64,000 nucleotides of DNA from an uncultured Pelagibacteraceae bacterium. GTDB taxonomy: Bacteria > Pseudomonadota > Alphaproteobacteria > Pelagibacterales > Pelagibacteraceae. The notes under the pieces are model-generated. The model did no database searches, was not told the origin of the DNA, and saw only the letters and a program-made list of their open reading frames with translations. A program made the position numbers and the translations under genes. Positions 1-9,049 of the stretch are shown piece after piece. Numbering within the stretch: the stretch's first letter is position 1; each line of letters begins with the position of its first letter. The stretch spans positions 94,375 through 158,374 of the forward strand of contig CACLSS010000001.1 of assembly GCA_902609645.1 (NCBI GenBank). The letters run 5' to 3'.

Positions 1-336
1 ACTAAAAGTATGCAATCAATAAAGCCTAAATTAGGAATTGGTCTTGGAAGTAATAAAGATAAAAATAGAGGTAAAATTTTTCCACAACTTAAAATGAAAA
101 ATGGCAAAAGGTTAGATGAAAAATTTTCAAAATCGCCATTATTACTCACATCATCTAAATTAGCTAAAAAAGTTTCTTTAAAAATTCAGTCAATTACAGA
201 TAAAGATATAAAAGGTCTGAGCAACTTATTAAAAACCTATAAAGCAAAAGCAATTATTGTTCGACCAGACAGGTTCATTCTTAAAACATACAAGTCAATA
301 AATGATTTTAATCGAATAAATTATTTGCCGCTTTAA
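1..336 (+). CDS. C-terminal fragment of a FAD-dependent aromatic-ring hydroxylase/monooxygenase-like protein (5' truncated by window edge)
   Basis: Frame open from base 1; C-terminal ...AIIVRPDRFILKT resembles the VVRPDRY-type tail of MhpA-like flavin monooxygenases. Confidence 0.55.
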   Translation, partial: TKSMQSIKPKLGIGLGSNKDKNRGKIFPQLKMKNGKRLDEKFSKSPLLLTSSKLAKKVSLKIQSITDKDIKGLSNLLKTYKAKAIIVRPDRFILKTYKSINDFNRINYLPL

Positions 337-1090
337 CCTTTGTTTCGTTATTAGGAGCCACACTTCCATCTGGCATTAAAAAGGAATTTTCAAAACCAAC
401 TCTTATTTTACCACCAAGTTTAATTGCAGTTTTAAGACATGAAATTTCTTCTTTTGCAAACGCACATACTGCCCAATCAGCATAAAATTCATTTTTCTTA
501 AGTCTTTCAATAAATAATGAAATTTTTTTTGGATCACTTATTTTTCCAGAGTAATGACCAATTACAAACATGCACCAGGCACCATCCTTTGAAATATGAG
601 ATTTGCTTAAAAGATCTCCTAATAGATCAACATCTTCTGGTTCATAACAAATATGTTGTATCTTAGTGCCAGCCTCAATTAATTTTTGATAAATTTTAAT
701 ATCTTCGTTTCCAGGCGATCTTGATGGAATCATTTCTCTAACACCAATTGAAATACCAGGAGGCATAACTTCATAAGCAAGTTTACGCATTTCTTCAGGT
801 GAATATTTTCCAATTGCCTCAGTTGTTATTTGTAAATGCATCTTTGGAACTTTTTTTTGAAGCTCAGTTAATGTCTCTTTACATAAACCACTATCTAAAA
901 CATGTTCACCATTATTATTTCTTGTATGAAAATGAATTGCTTCTGCCCCAGCTTCAAAACAAGCTTTTCCAGTTTCGACAATTTCAGGAATAGTTACAGG
1001 AACTTTTGGGTGATCTTTTTTCATAGGTCTAGCGCCATTTGGAGCAACCATTAAACTTGGTAATTTTTCTGGTTTATAAAAGTTCAACAT
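308..1090 (-). CDS. BKACE family (DUF849, beta-keto acid cleavage enzyme) protein
   Basis: LMVAPNGARPMKKDHPKVPVTIPEI..., AIHFHTRNNNGEHVLD metal-binding HxH motif. Confidence 0.8.
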   Translation of the reverse strand: MLNFYKPEKLPSLMVAPNGARPMKKDHPKVPVTIPEIVETGKACFEAGAEAIHFHTRNNNGEHVLDSGLCKETLTELQKKVPKMHLQITTEAIGKYSPEEMRKLAYEVMPPGISIGVREMIPSRSPGNEDIKIYQKLIEAGTKIQHICYEPEDVDLLGDLLSKSHISKDGAWCMFVIGHYSGKISDPKKISLFIERLKKNEFYADWAVCAFAKEEISCLKTAIKLGGKIRVGFENSFLMPDGSVAPNNETKVKAANNLFD

Positions 1091-1120
1091 TTATACATTT
1101 ATAAATGATTGATCATTAGA

Positions 1121-1149
1121 TTGCACTGGACAATTCCTTTATATATAAA
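1121..1149 (+). promoter_or_regulatory. Putative sigma70-type promoter (TTGCAC-17 bp-TATAAA) upstream of autotransporter-like gene
   Basis: TTGCAC at 1121-1126, TATAAA at 1144-1149, 17 bp spacer, ATG at 1178. Confidence 0.35.
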
Positions 1150-1177
1150 TCATAGAAATCATTAGAGTTTTGAGATT

Positions 1178-3484
1178 ATGAGATTAATTCAATTATTATT
1201 TTTACTAGCTAGTATAACAATTTGTCTTGAAACAAAAGCTATAGCCCAAGCTACTTTGGCATGGGAAACCACAGTAAGACCTGATGGTTCTAATTTGACC
1301 AACTCAGAGGGAAATACAATTACTAGAGATGCATTTCAAGACCCAACCGGTATAGTTTTTAGTAATAATGGTAAAAAAGTTTTTGCATCCAACAGAAATG
1401 TAGGTGGTAATCCCAAACATGAATGTATAAAACAAATGAATCTTAAAACTCCTTACGATTTTAGAACAGCCTCTACAGTTGTTGATGAGGCATCACCATT
1501 AGAGACAAAAGTAGGTCTTTCGAATGACCAAGATGTAAGATGTACAGATCTTAGATTTAACAGAGATGGAACTCAATTGTTTATATCAAACATAACGGGA
1601 AAAATTCATGGATTTGATTTAGCCAAACCATTTGATCTTAAAAATTTAACTTATAACAGTAATGTGTCAGCTGATTTTGGTTTCTATATAAGTTTTAATT
1701 TTAACAATGAAGGAACAAAACTTTTTGTATTAGATGGACAACAAGATGTACAACACATCGATGAGTACAATTTATCAACTGCTTACGATCTAACATCTGC
1801 AACCTTAAGCAATACATTGAACTTAGAATCAGATCCAACAAACACCCATTTGGGTAACAAAGACCAAGGAAGATCTTTACGATTTACTCAAGATGGAAGA
1901 TCAATGTTTGTTTTAATTCAAGACGCAGATAATAATAGCGACACCACCTTAGACTCTATTTTTCAATTTAGATTAACTCGATCTTTTGACACAAGTAGCG
2001 CATCTTTGATTGGTTCAGTTACTTTACCCAAAACACTTAATTTAGCTGGCTTAGGATTAGCCTTTAGTCCTGGAGGGGACAAACTATACATAGCTAGTGA
2101 TTTAGGTCCCCAAGTTTTACAAGAGAGAATGATTGATGGTAATAGTACAGATACTGTTGTCCAAGTAAACTTATCTTGTAATTTCGGTATAGCTGCTTGC
2201 GTATCCGACCCAACATCAGGCCTTGCTACTCAAATTCAATTAGCAAAAAATAATGTAAGCGAAAATAGTTCAGTAATATTTAAGAGATTTGAATGGATAA
2301 AAAGAAATAGAAACAGAAATAATTTTAATAATTTCAATGCTTCTATTAAGTCAGACAATTTACTTCTAAACTATTTATTTGATAAAGCCCAAGACAAAGC
2401 AGTTATACAAACCGCATCACTTAAAAAAAATTCAAGTAAAGATAAAAAAAATAATTGGTCCTATTGGAGTAATGGTGACTTAACTTACGGCAATTATCAT
2501 GGAAAAACAGATGTTTTTGGGACAGCTTTAGAAAAACCTAAAGATATTATTACTAGTGGTATTACTTTTGGAGTAGATAAAAAAAATAGTAAAAACAATT
2601 TTTATGGCTATGCAATTAGATATGCAGACGGCAAAGCTCGCCTTGGTAGCTCAGGTGATACTTTGATGGACTCAACGACCTTGAATTATTACTTTATTAC
2701 GCCTTTTAATGATAATGGATACAGTAATATGGTTTTAGGTTTAAGTTCATTAAAATATAAACTCCAAACTCAAGGTACCGTAACTGGAAATAGAAATGGT
2801 CAACAAATTTTTACAACAATCGACGTTAGAAATGATAGTGAATTTGGTAGTTTTAACTTTACGCCATCATTTAAATTAAAATATGCAATAACTGAATTAT
2901 CAGATTTCACAGAGTTTATGACTAATGTATCCTCTGGGGCAACAAACGTAATTTATGGGAGTGAAATATTTGCAGCTGGTGATTTAGCAACAGGAATTTT
3001 ATTTAATACTGATCCATTTAAATATAACAATAAAACAACATCTCATAACGGTGGGATAGAATTTGTTTACGACTATTCTCCTGATGTTAATACTGATTAT
3101 TCTTTTTCTGACACTTCTAATACTGAACTTTATGAAATTGAAAAATATTCCCAATCAAATATTAGATTTAGCTATGGAATTGAGGAAGTTTACGAGAATA
3201 ATCTTACCTTATCATTTAACTACGAGAGATTACAGCATTTAGACTCACTTAATTATGGTAGCAATGATAATTCGTATTCAGAGAGTTTTTTTCTCAAGGT
3301 GGGACATATAAAAGAGGAAGATTATCAATTAGCCCTAAGTTTAGATGCTTTACAAGACTATAAACTCAATAGTCACTATTCAAAAAAATTAGGTGTATTT
3401 GATTTAGATGTTGATGCTAATTATAATTTTACGAGTGTAGTTCCTGAGTACGGCGCGTTGGTACAGATCTCAAATAAATTTTAA
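1178..3484 (+). CDS. Secreted beta-propeller-like passenger with C-terminal autotransporter-type beta-barrel
   Basis: N-terminal signal peptide; recurring FSNNGKKVFAS / FNRDGTQLFIS / FNNEGTKLFVL / FTQDGRSMFVL / FSPGGDKLYIA blades; C-terminal amphipathic strands ending in ...LVQISNKF (terminal Phe). Confidence 0.7.
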   Translation: MRLIQLLFLLASITICLETKAIAQATLAWETTVRPDGSNLTNSEGNTITRDAFQDPTGIVFSNNGKKVFASNRNVGGNPKHECIKQMNLKTPYDFRTASTVVDEASPLETKVGLSNDQDVRCTDLRFNRDGTQLFISNITGKIHGFDLAKPFDLKNLTYNSNVSADFGFYISFNFNNEGTKLFVLDGQQDVQHIDEYNLSTAYDLTSATLSNTLNLESDPTNTHLGNKDQGRSLRFTQDGRSMFVLIQDADNNSDTTLDSIFQFRLTRSFDTSSASLIGSVTLPKTLNLAGLGLAFSPGGDKLYIASDLGPQVLQERMIDGNSTDTVVQVNLSCNFGIAACVSDPTSGLATQIQLAKNNVSENSSVIFKRFEWIKRNRNRNNFNNFNASIKSDNLLLNYLFDKAQDKAVIQTASLKKNSSKDKKNNWSYWSNGDLTYGNYHGKTDVFGTALEKPKDIITSGITFGVDKKNSKNNFYGYAIRYADGKARLGSSGDTLMDSTTLNYYFITPFNDNGYSNMVLGLSSLKYKLQTQGTVTGNRNGQQIFTTIDVRNDSEFGSFNFTPSFKLKYAITELSDFTEFMTNVSSGATNVIYGSEIFAAGDLATGILFNTDPFKYNNKTTSHNGGIEFVYDYSPDVNTDYSFSDTSNTELYEIEKYSQSNIRFSYGIEEVYENNLTLSFNYERLQHLDSLNYGSNDNSYSESFFLKVGHIKEEDYQLALSLDALQDYKLNSHYSKKLGVFDLDVDANYNFTSVVPEYGALVQISNKF

Positions 3485-3632
3485 TAATGGATAGCACTGG
3501 CATCATATTATTAAATAAGTCTGACTTTACGTCCTATAAAATATGGGAAGACTAGAGCGAGACTAGAGCACAAAGAGATAAAATAATTTATTTTTGCCAA
3601 AATTGGTTATTAATGTATATATATGCAGGAAA

Positions 3633-3717
3633 GCCCTCGTGGTGAAATGGTAGACACAAAGGACTTAAAATCCTTGCCCGCAAGGGAGTGACAGTTCGAG
3701 TCTGTCCGAGGGCACCA
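3633..3717 (+). tRNA. tRNA-Leu (TAA)
   Basis: gccctcg...cgagggcacca cloverleaf with encoded CCA, loop cTTAAaa, variable arm. Confidence 0.92.
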
Positions 3718-3728
3718 AATATTTAAAC

Positions 3729-4910
3729 ATGATAGAAAATAAAAAATCTATTTTACTTTTATTTAAGGAAAGAAAAAAAGAAACACCAAACTCTTTCTTC
3801 TTTGAAAGAAAATTCTCAAGAGAATATAATACAAGTATTATTTATATTTCAGACTATTTATACAAAAATAATCACGCTATTGCTAAAATTATAAATACAA
3901 TTATAGAAGAAAAGAAAATATCTATAGTATTATTTGAAGGAGACCACATATCTATTTTTGACTCAAAATTTATTAAATTAATAAGCAGTAAAGTAAAAAA
4001 AGGTTTATTTCTTCAAGACGATTACATGTACCATTATATAAATAGAATAACCGCATCTGCTTGTGATTTCGTTCTTTCTGGATGTCCATTGTCAGTTTTG
4101 AAATTTCAAGAATTGGGATATAAATCCTTTTTTTTACCAGTAGAGGCAGATGGGACAATCTTTAAAGACTATGGTGAAAACAAGGTTCACGACGTATTAT
4201 TTTTTGGAAGAGTGAAAAATAATAGAAGCAAAATCACAAAATACTTAAAAGAAAATGGTATTAACATTATTGAGTGTGGACCATATGATAAAATAAGTGA
4301 TACACCAGAAAAACTAGCAAGACTTATAAATAAATCAAAAATTGTTTTAAATTTTACTGAGTCAGACAATACTAGCAAAAAAAATAATCCAATTTCTCAT
4401 TTTAAATATTCTTATGAAATGAAAGGAAGAGTTTATTTTACCGGACTTTGTGATACCTTGTGTATTTCTGAGTATTCCCCTCCAAATGAATTACTTTTTA
4501 GCAACAATGAAGTTCCATTTTTTTATAATGAGATTGATTGTTTAAGCTTAATTAAAGATTTTTTAAAAAATGAAACAAAATTAGTATCAGCTACAAAAAA
4601 ATACAGACAAAAGTGTTCAAAATTTGAAGATAGCAACTATATTAATAAAATAAAAACATTTATAGACAATAATAAAAATGAAAATTTTAAAGTAAATATT
4701 CCTTATTGGTATGAATTTATTTTTTTTAAGAAAAATTTAATGTTACGTTTTAGATCAAATAACCTAAAATCTTTTTTCTTACAAATATTTGACTCTATAT
4801 TCTTAACTAAATATAGATCAAAATTTTTAATTCCTTTTTTCCTTATATATTCATTATTTTCATCAATTATATTTTTATTCAAATTACCAGTTGCAAAACT
4901 TAAAATATGA
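3729..4910 (+). CDS. Glycosyltransferase-like protein (CgeB/GT1-like C-terminal region) with hydrophobic C-terminus
   Basis: DVLFFGRVKNNRSKITKYLKENGINIIECGP..., NPISHFKYSYEMKGRVYF... resembles CgeB-like glycosyltransferases; hydrophobic stretch FLIPFFLIYSLFSSIIFLF. Confidence 0.5.
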   Translation: MIENKKSILLLFKERKKETPNSFFFERKFSREYNTSIIYISDYLYKNNHAIAKIINTIIEEKKISIVLFEGDHISIFDSKFIKLISSKVKKGLFLQDDYMYHYINRITASACDFVLSGCPLSVLKFQELGYKSFFLPVEADGTIFKDYGENKVHDVLFFGRVKNNRSKITKYLKENGINIIECGPYDKISDTPEKLARLINKSKIVLNFTESDNTSKKNNPISHFKYSYEMKGRVYFTGLCDTLCISEYSPPNELLFSNNEVPFFYNEIDCLSLIKDFLKNETKLVSATKKYRQKCSKFEDSNYINKIKTFIDNNKNENFKVNIPYWYEFIFFKKNLMLRFRSNNLKSFFLQIFDSIFLTKYRSKFLIPFFLIYSLFSSIIFLFKLPVAKLKI

Positions 4911-5674
4911 AAAAACTAAACTTTATTATTGACAAAACAAATAAAGCCAAAGTTTTTAAAAAAATTATATTCAAAAAATATAAAAATTATTCAATTTCTA
5001 AATGTGATGTCATCGTTGTAGCTGGAGGTGATGGTTTTATGCTTAAAACCGTTAAAAAACTTTATAAATATAATAAGCCATTTTATGGAATTAATTGTGG
5101 CTCAATCGGTTTTTTATTAAATAAATATATAAATAAAAATTTAATAAAGAAGATTGATAAAGCCAAAACAACTATTATTCACCCTCTTAAAGTAAATACA
5201 CTTAGCAAGGGTAATATTAAAAAGTCATTTTTAGCACTTAATGAACTATCCCTATTTAGACAAAGCAAACAAACTGCATCTTTAAAATTAAAAATAAATA
5301 AAAAAACTCTAATCAAAAAACTCATTGGTGATGGAGTTTTATTATGTACTCCAGCAGGAAGCACAGCATACAATTTATCAGTTGATGGCCCAATTTTATC
5401 TTTGAATTCTAAAAAATTAGCAATAACTCCAATAAGTCCATTTAGACCAAGAAGGTGGAAGGGAAAAATTTTATCAGATAAATCCTCAATACATATTTTA
5501 AATTTAGATCAAAGGAAAAGACCGGTCGCAGCTGTTGTAGATAACAACGAAATAAGAAATATTTTACATGTAAAAGCAATGGCAAATAAAAAAATTAAGT
5601 TTAAACTTCTATTTAATTTAAGAGAAAGCTTGTTTAAAAAGATTAATTCTGAACAAAAAAGAAAAATTAGCTAA
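4907..5674 (+). CDS. nadK: NAD kinase
   Basis: VVAGGDGFML (GGDG), NCGSIGFLLN, GDGVLLCTPAGSTAYNLSVDGPIL. Confidence 0.93.
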   Translation: MKKLNFIIDKTNKAKVFKKIIFKKYKNYSISKCDVIVVAGGDGFMLKTVKKLYKYNKPFYGINCGSIGFLLNKYINKNLIKKIDKAKTTIIHPLKVNTLSKGNIKKSFLALNELSLFRQSKQTASLKLKINKKTLIKKLIGDGVLLCTPAGSTAYNLSVDGPILSLNSKKLAITPISPFRPRRWKGKILSDKSSIHILNLDQRKRPVAAVVDNNEIRNILHVKAMANKKIKFKLLFNLRESLFKKINSEQKRKIS

Positions 5675-5741
5675 TAATTGTATATGACCATTATGGTTTA
5701 AAAAGCTTTTAAAATCTAAAAATATTTGCTTTAATAATTTA

Positions 5742-6944
5742 ATGAAAATTTTATGTGTATTATATGATGATCCACGAACAGGGATGCCTAAAAGCTATCC
5801 TGTATCTAACTTGCCAAAATTAGATAAATACCCTGATGGGATGAAATTACCTAGCCCCAGTAAAATAGATTTTAAACCAGGAGAATTACTAGGTTGCGTT
5901 TCAGGTGAATTGGGTTTGAGAAAATTTTTAGAGAGCAAAGGTCATAAACTTGTAGTTACCTCAGATAAAGACGCAAAAGGGTGTAAGGCTGATAAAGAAC
6001 TGGTGGATGCAGATGTAGTTATATCGCAACCATTTTGGCCTTATTATTTAACGAGAGAAAGAATTGAGTCAGCAAAAAATTTAAAAATGGCTATTACAGC
6101 CGGTATCGGATCCGACCATGTTGATTTGCAAGCAGCTATGGATAAAAAAATTGACGTTGTTGAAGTTACATATTGTAATTCAAGATCTGTAGCAGAACAT
6201 ATAGTGATGATGATTTTATCTTTAGTCAGAGATTATCATAACCAGCACAAAATAGTAAATGAAGGAGGGTGGAACATAGCTGATGCAGTTAAAAGGTCTT
6301 ACGATGTTGAAGGTATGCACGTCGGGACAGTAGCAGCAGGAAGAATTGGTTTAGACGCACTAAGAAAAATGAAACCTTTCGATGTACATCTTCATTATTT
6401 TGATAGGCATAAATTACCTGATAGTGTAGAGAAAGAATTAAATTTAACTTTCCATCAATCTGTTGAGTCTTTAGTTAAAGTTTGTGATGTTGTAACAATT
6501 AATTGTCCACTTCACCCTGAAACAGAAAATTTATTTGATGAAAAACTTATAAGCAAAATGAAAAAGGGTGCTTACATTGTTAATACAGCAAGAGGTAAAA
6601 TTTGTAATAGAGAAGCAATTGCTAAAGCTTTAAAGTCTGGACAACTAAGTGGTTATGCCGGAGATGTTTGGTTTCCTCAACCCGCACCTAACGATCACGT
6701 TTGGAGAACAATGCCAAATCATGGAATGACACCACATACTTCAGGAACATCATTGTCAGCTCAGGCGAGATATGCAGCTGGTGTCAGAGAAATATTAGAA
6801 TGTTTTTTTGACAAAAAACCTATTCGTGATCCATATTTAATTATAAAAGATGGTCAACTTGCAGGAATGGGAGCACATTCATATAGTAAAGGAAGTGCAA
6901 CAGGTGGGTCCGAAGAAGCCGCAAAATATAAAAAAAATAATTAA
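5742..6944 (+). CDS. fdh: NAD-dependent formate dehydrogenase
   Basis: D-2-hydroxyacid dehydrogenase fold; TAGIGSDHVDL, YCNSRSVAEHIVMMIL, PQPAPNDHVWRTMPNHGMTPHTSGTS typical of FDH. Confidence 0.93.
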   Translation: MKILCVLYDDPRTGMPKSYPVSNLPKLDKYPDGMKLPSPSKIDFKPGELLGCVSGELGLRKFLESKGHKLVVTSDKDAKGCKADKELVDADVVISQPFWPYYLTRERIESAKNLKMAITAGIGSDHVDLQAAMDKKIDVVEVTYCNSRSVAEHIVMMILSLVRDYHNQHKIVNEGGWNIADAVKRSYDVEGMHVGTVAAGRIGLDALRKMKPFDVHLHYFDRHKLPDSVEKELNLTFHQSVESLVKVCDVVTINCPLHPETENLFDEKLISKMKKGAYIVNTARGKICNREAIAKALKSGQLSGYAGDVWFPQPAPNDHVWRTMPNHGMTPHTSGTSLSAQARYAAGVREILECFFDKKPIRDPYLIIKDGQLAGMGAHSYSKGSATGGSEEAAKYKKNN

Positions 6945-6950
6945 AAATTA

Positions 6951-7802
6951 TTATTTTATTTTTTTACAAAAACCAGAATCAAACCTTTGAATATTGTCTT
7001 TAATTTCAGAAAAAAAAAGAGTTAGGCCAGGGTGAAATCCAATTTTATTCTTCTTATTTACTCCACTTTTGGTTTTTAAAAAAATGTAATCTGTTGACTT
7101 ATTATCATTTAATATTTTAATGAATTCATTTTCAGTAATATCTAAATACTCATTAAATTTATTAAATTCTAACTCGTAGTCATCACCACAAATCATACCA
7201 GTATATTGACTTTCAGCTTTTAGTATAGATGAATAGTTTAAATAATCTTTTTTAATATTTTGATAATAATGCAATCCATCTATGTAACAGAAATCGATTT
7301 TAATGCTCATTTTTTTTAAAAATTCAAAGGCATTATCAGATGTCATTTTAAGATGAAAGTGCTTGTTATTAAAAGAATAATTTGAAACATTATTTAAAAA
7401 ATAATTATATATTTTAGAAATATTTTTATCCATTTTATATGTAGTTTTCGTTTGATCTTGGTTACTCATTTTATTTTCTTTATCATCTTTCTTATTTATA
7501 AATGAAGAATAAGGATCGATAGAAATAACAATAAAATTTTTCAATTGTTTATTTATTTCATTTCCAAAAAGCTTTAAACTTTCTCCTAGATAACTACCTA
7601 CCTCTACAAAAACAAACTTTTCATTTACATTGAAATTTTTAAATTTACTAATTTGTACATTCAAAGTCTCTAACATATCTCTTTCTCTCTTTTTTTGAAG
7701 TTGTCCATAAAATAAATATTTAGGTTTCACTTCCCTATGTAAAAGATAATTGTAATTTGTTTTAATAAAATTAAAAAAGTGGCTAATTTTTTTTATTCTC
7801 AT
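6951..7802 (-). CDS. Class I SAM methyltransferase-like protein (start taken at MRIKK, not the ORF-track start inside the tRNA)
   Basis: FVEVGSYLGESLKLF (motif I-like), ISIDPYSSF, FCYIDGLHYYQNIKKD, GMICGDDYE; ORF-track start overlaps tRNA-Thr, so ATG at 7802 is preferred. Confidence 0.55.
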   Translation of the reverse strand: MRIKKISHFFNFIKTNYNYLLHREVKPKYLFYGQLQKKRERDMLETLNVQISKFKNFNVNEKFVFVEVGSYLGESLKLFGNEINKQLKNFIVISIDPYSSFINKKDDKENKMSNQDQTKTTYKMDKNISKIYNYFLNNVSNYSFNNKHFHLKMTSDNAFEFLKKMSIKIDFCYIDGLHYYQNIKKDYLNYSSILKAESQYTGMICGDDYELEFNKFNEYLDITENEFIKILNDNKSTDYIFLKTKSGVNKKNKIGFHPGLTLFFSEIKDNIQRFDSGFCKKIK

Positions 7803-7806
7803 ATGT

Positions 7807-7882
7807 TGGTGCCCCCACACGGACTCGAACCGCGAACCTACTGATTACAAATCAGTTGCTCTACCAATTGAGCTATGAGGGC
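7807..7882 (-). tRNA. tRNA-Thr (TGT)
   Basis: GCCCTCATAGCTCAATTGGTAGAGCAACTGATTTGTAATCAG...GGTTCGAGTCCGTGTGGGGGCACCA on minus strand. Confidence 0.93.
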
Positions 7883-7916
7883 CTTTCCGGAGTAATAAAT
7901 AAAACTTTACTATTTA

Positions 7917-8668
7917 TCAAGATCTTTCTTTTGATGTATTTATATGATGGAAAACTATTGACGCACTATTAGCAATATTTAAACTTTCTACTTTATTATT
8001 AATCTTTATGCTAAATAAAAAATCTGAACTCTTTTTAATATGAAAATTTAAACCGTAACCTTCAGAACCAAATAACAGAACATTTTTTCCCTGCCATTTA
8101 TGTTTAGTAAAATCTTTTTTACTTTCAGAACTAAATCCACTAATCCAAAAATTTTTAGTTTTAAGATATTTTAAAGCTGTGTTAACATTTGAAACTTCAA
8201 ATATTTTAAGAAATTCTGTGCAACCGCTAGCACTTTTGTATAATAATTTACTCTCACTTGGAAAAGATCTTTCTTTAATTATTATACCATCAATGTCAAA
8301 TGAGGCCGCACTTCTTATTATTGATCCTATATTTCTTGGATCAGTAACATCATCTAAAGCAACTAAATTAATATTTTTTTATCACTATTTTGAAATACAA
8401 AATCCTTAATATTATTTTTATCTAAATGTTCTATTTCGGCAACAAAACCTTGATGTGTTATACCTTCTCTTGAGCAATATTTGTCTAACTCCTTTTTATT
8501 TTTAAAAAATATGTTGATATTTTTAAGTAAATTGAGATGTTGATTTTCTCTATTGATCTTATTTTTTGCCTCTTCGGTAAGGAAGACTCTAACCACTCTT
8601 CTATTAGGGTTTTTTAAGGCTTCCGTAACCGCATGCTTTCCAACTATGTAAAATGTACTTTTTTTCAC
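7917..8668 (-). pseudogene. rlmB: RlmB/TrmH-family 23S rRNA 2'-O-methyltransferase interrupted by a frameshift at the T7 tract 8374-8380
   Basis: N-terminal half MKKSTFYIVGKHAVTEALKNPNRRVVRVF...; C-terminal half in another frame LVALDDVTDPRNIGSIIRSAASFDIDGIIIKERS...LLFGSEGYGLNFHIKKSSDFLFSIKINNKVESLNIANSASIVFHH ending TGA at 7917. Confidence 0.85.
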
Positions 8669-8803
8669 TGAATTTTTAAGTTTTTTTTAAATAAATAGCA
8701 TATTTAGAAGCAAAATGATTTATTGCATTTATCAAGCAAGATGCTTATAAAAACCTTGTTGTTGAATGCTTTTTAAGTTATTGGGTATCCCCTAACAACA
8801 ATT

Positions 8804-8889
8804 GGAGGGGTACCAAAGCGGTCAAATGGGGCGGGCTGTAAACCCGTTGACTTCGGTCTTCGAAAGTTCGAATCTTTCCCCCTCCACCA
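8804..8889 (+). tRNA. tRNA-Tyr (GTA)
   Basis: ggaggggtaccaaagcgg...gggctGTAaaccc...long variable arm...cccctccacca. Confidence 0.93.
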
Positions 8890-8937
8890 AACTTAATAAG
8901 TATTTTATAATTTGAAGTGTAAAATGGTTTGGATTGT

Positions 8938-9011
8938 GCGGGTGTCGTATAATGGTAATACCTCAGATTTCCAATCTGATGCTAGGAGTTCGATTCTCCT
9001 CATCCGCTCCA
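8938..9011 (+). tRNA. tRNA-Gly (TCC)
   Basis: gcgggtgtcgtataatggtaatacctcagatTTCCaatctgatgc...cctcatccgctcca. Confidence 0.92.
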
Positions 9012-9049
9012 AATAAAGTTTAAAATTATATATAAAGAAGAGGAAAAAA

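Noticed and set aside
8179-8409. 76-aa plus-strand ORF
   Set aside because: Antisense to the SpoU half of the frameshifted rlmB; the minus strand gives clear homology motifs
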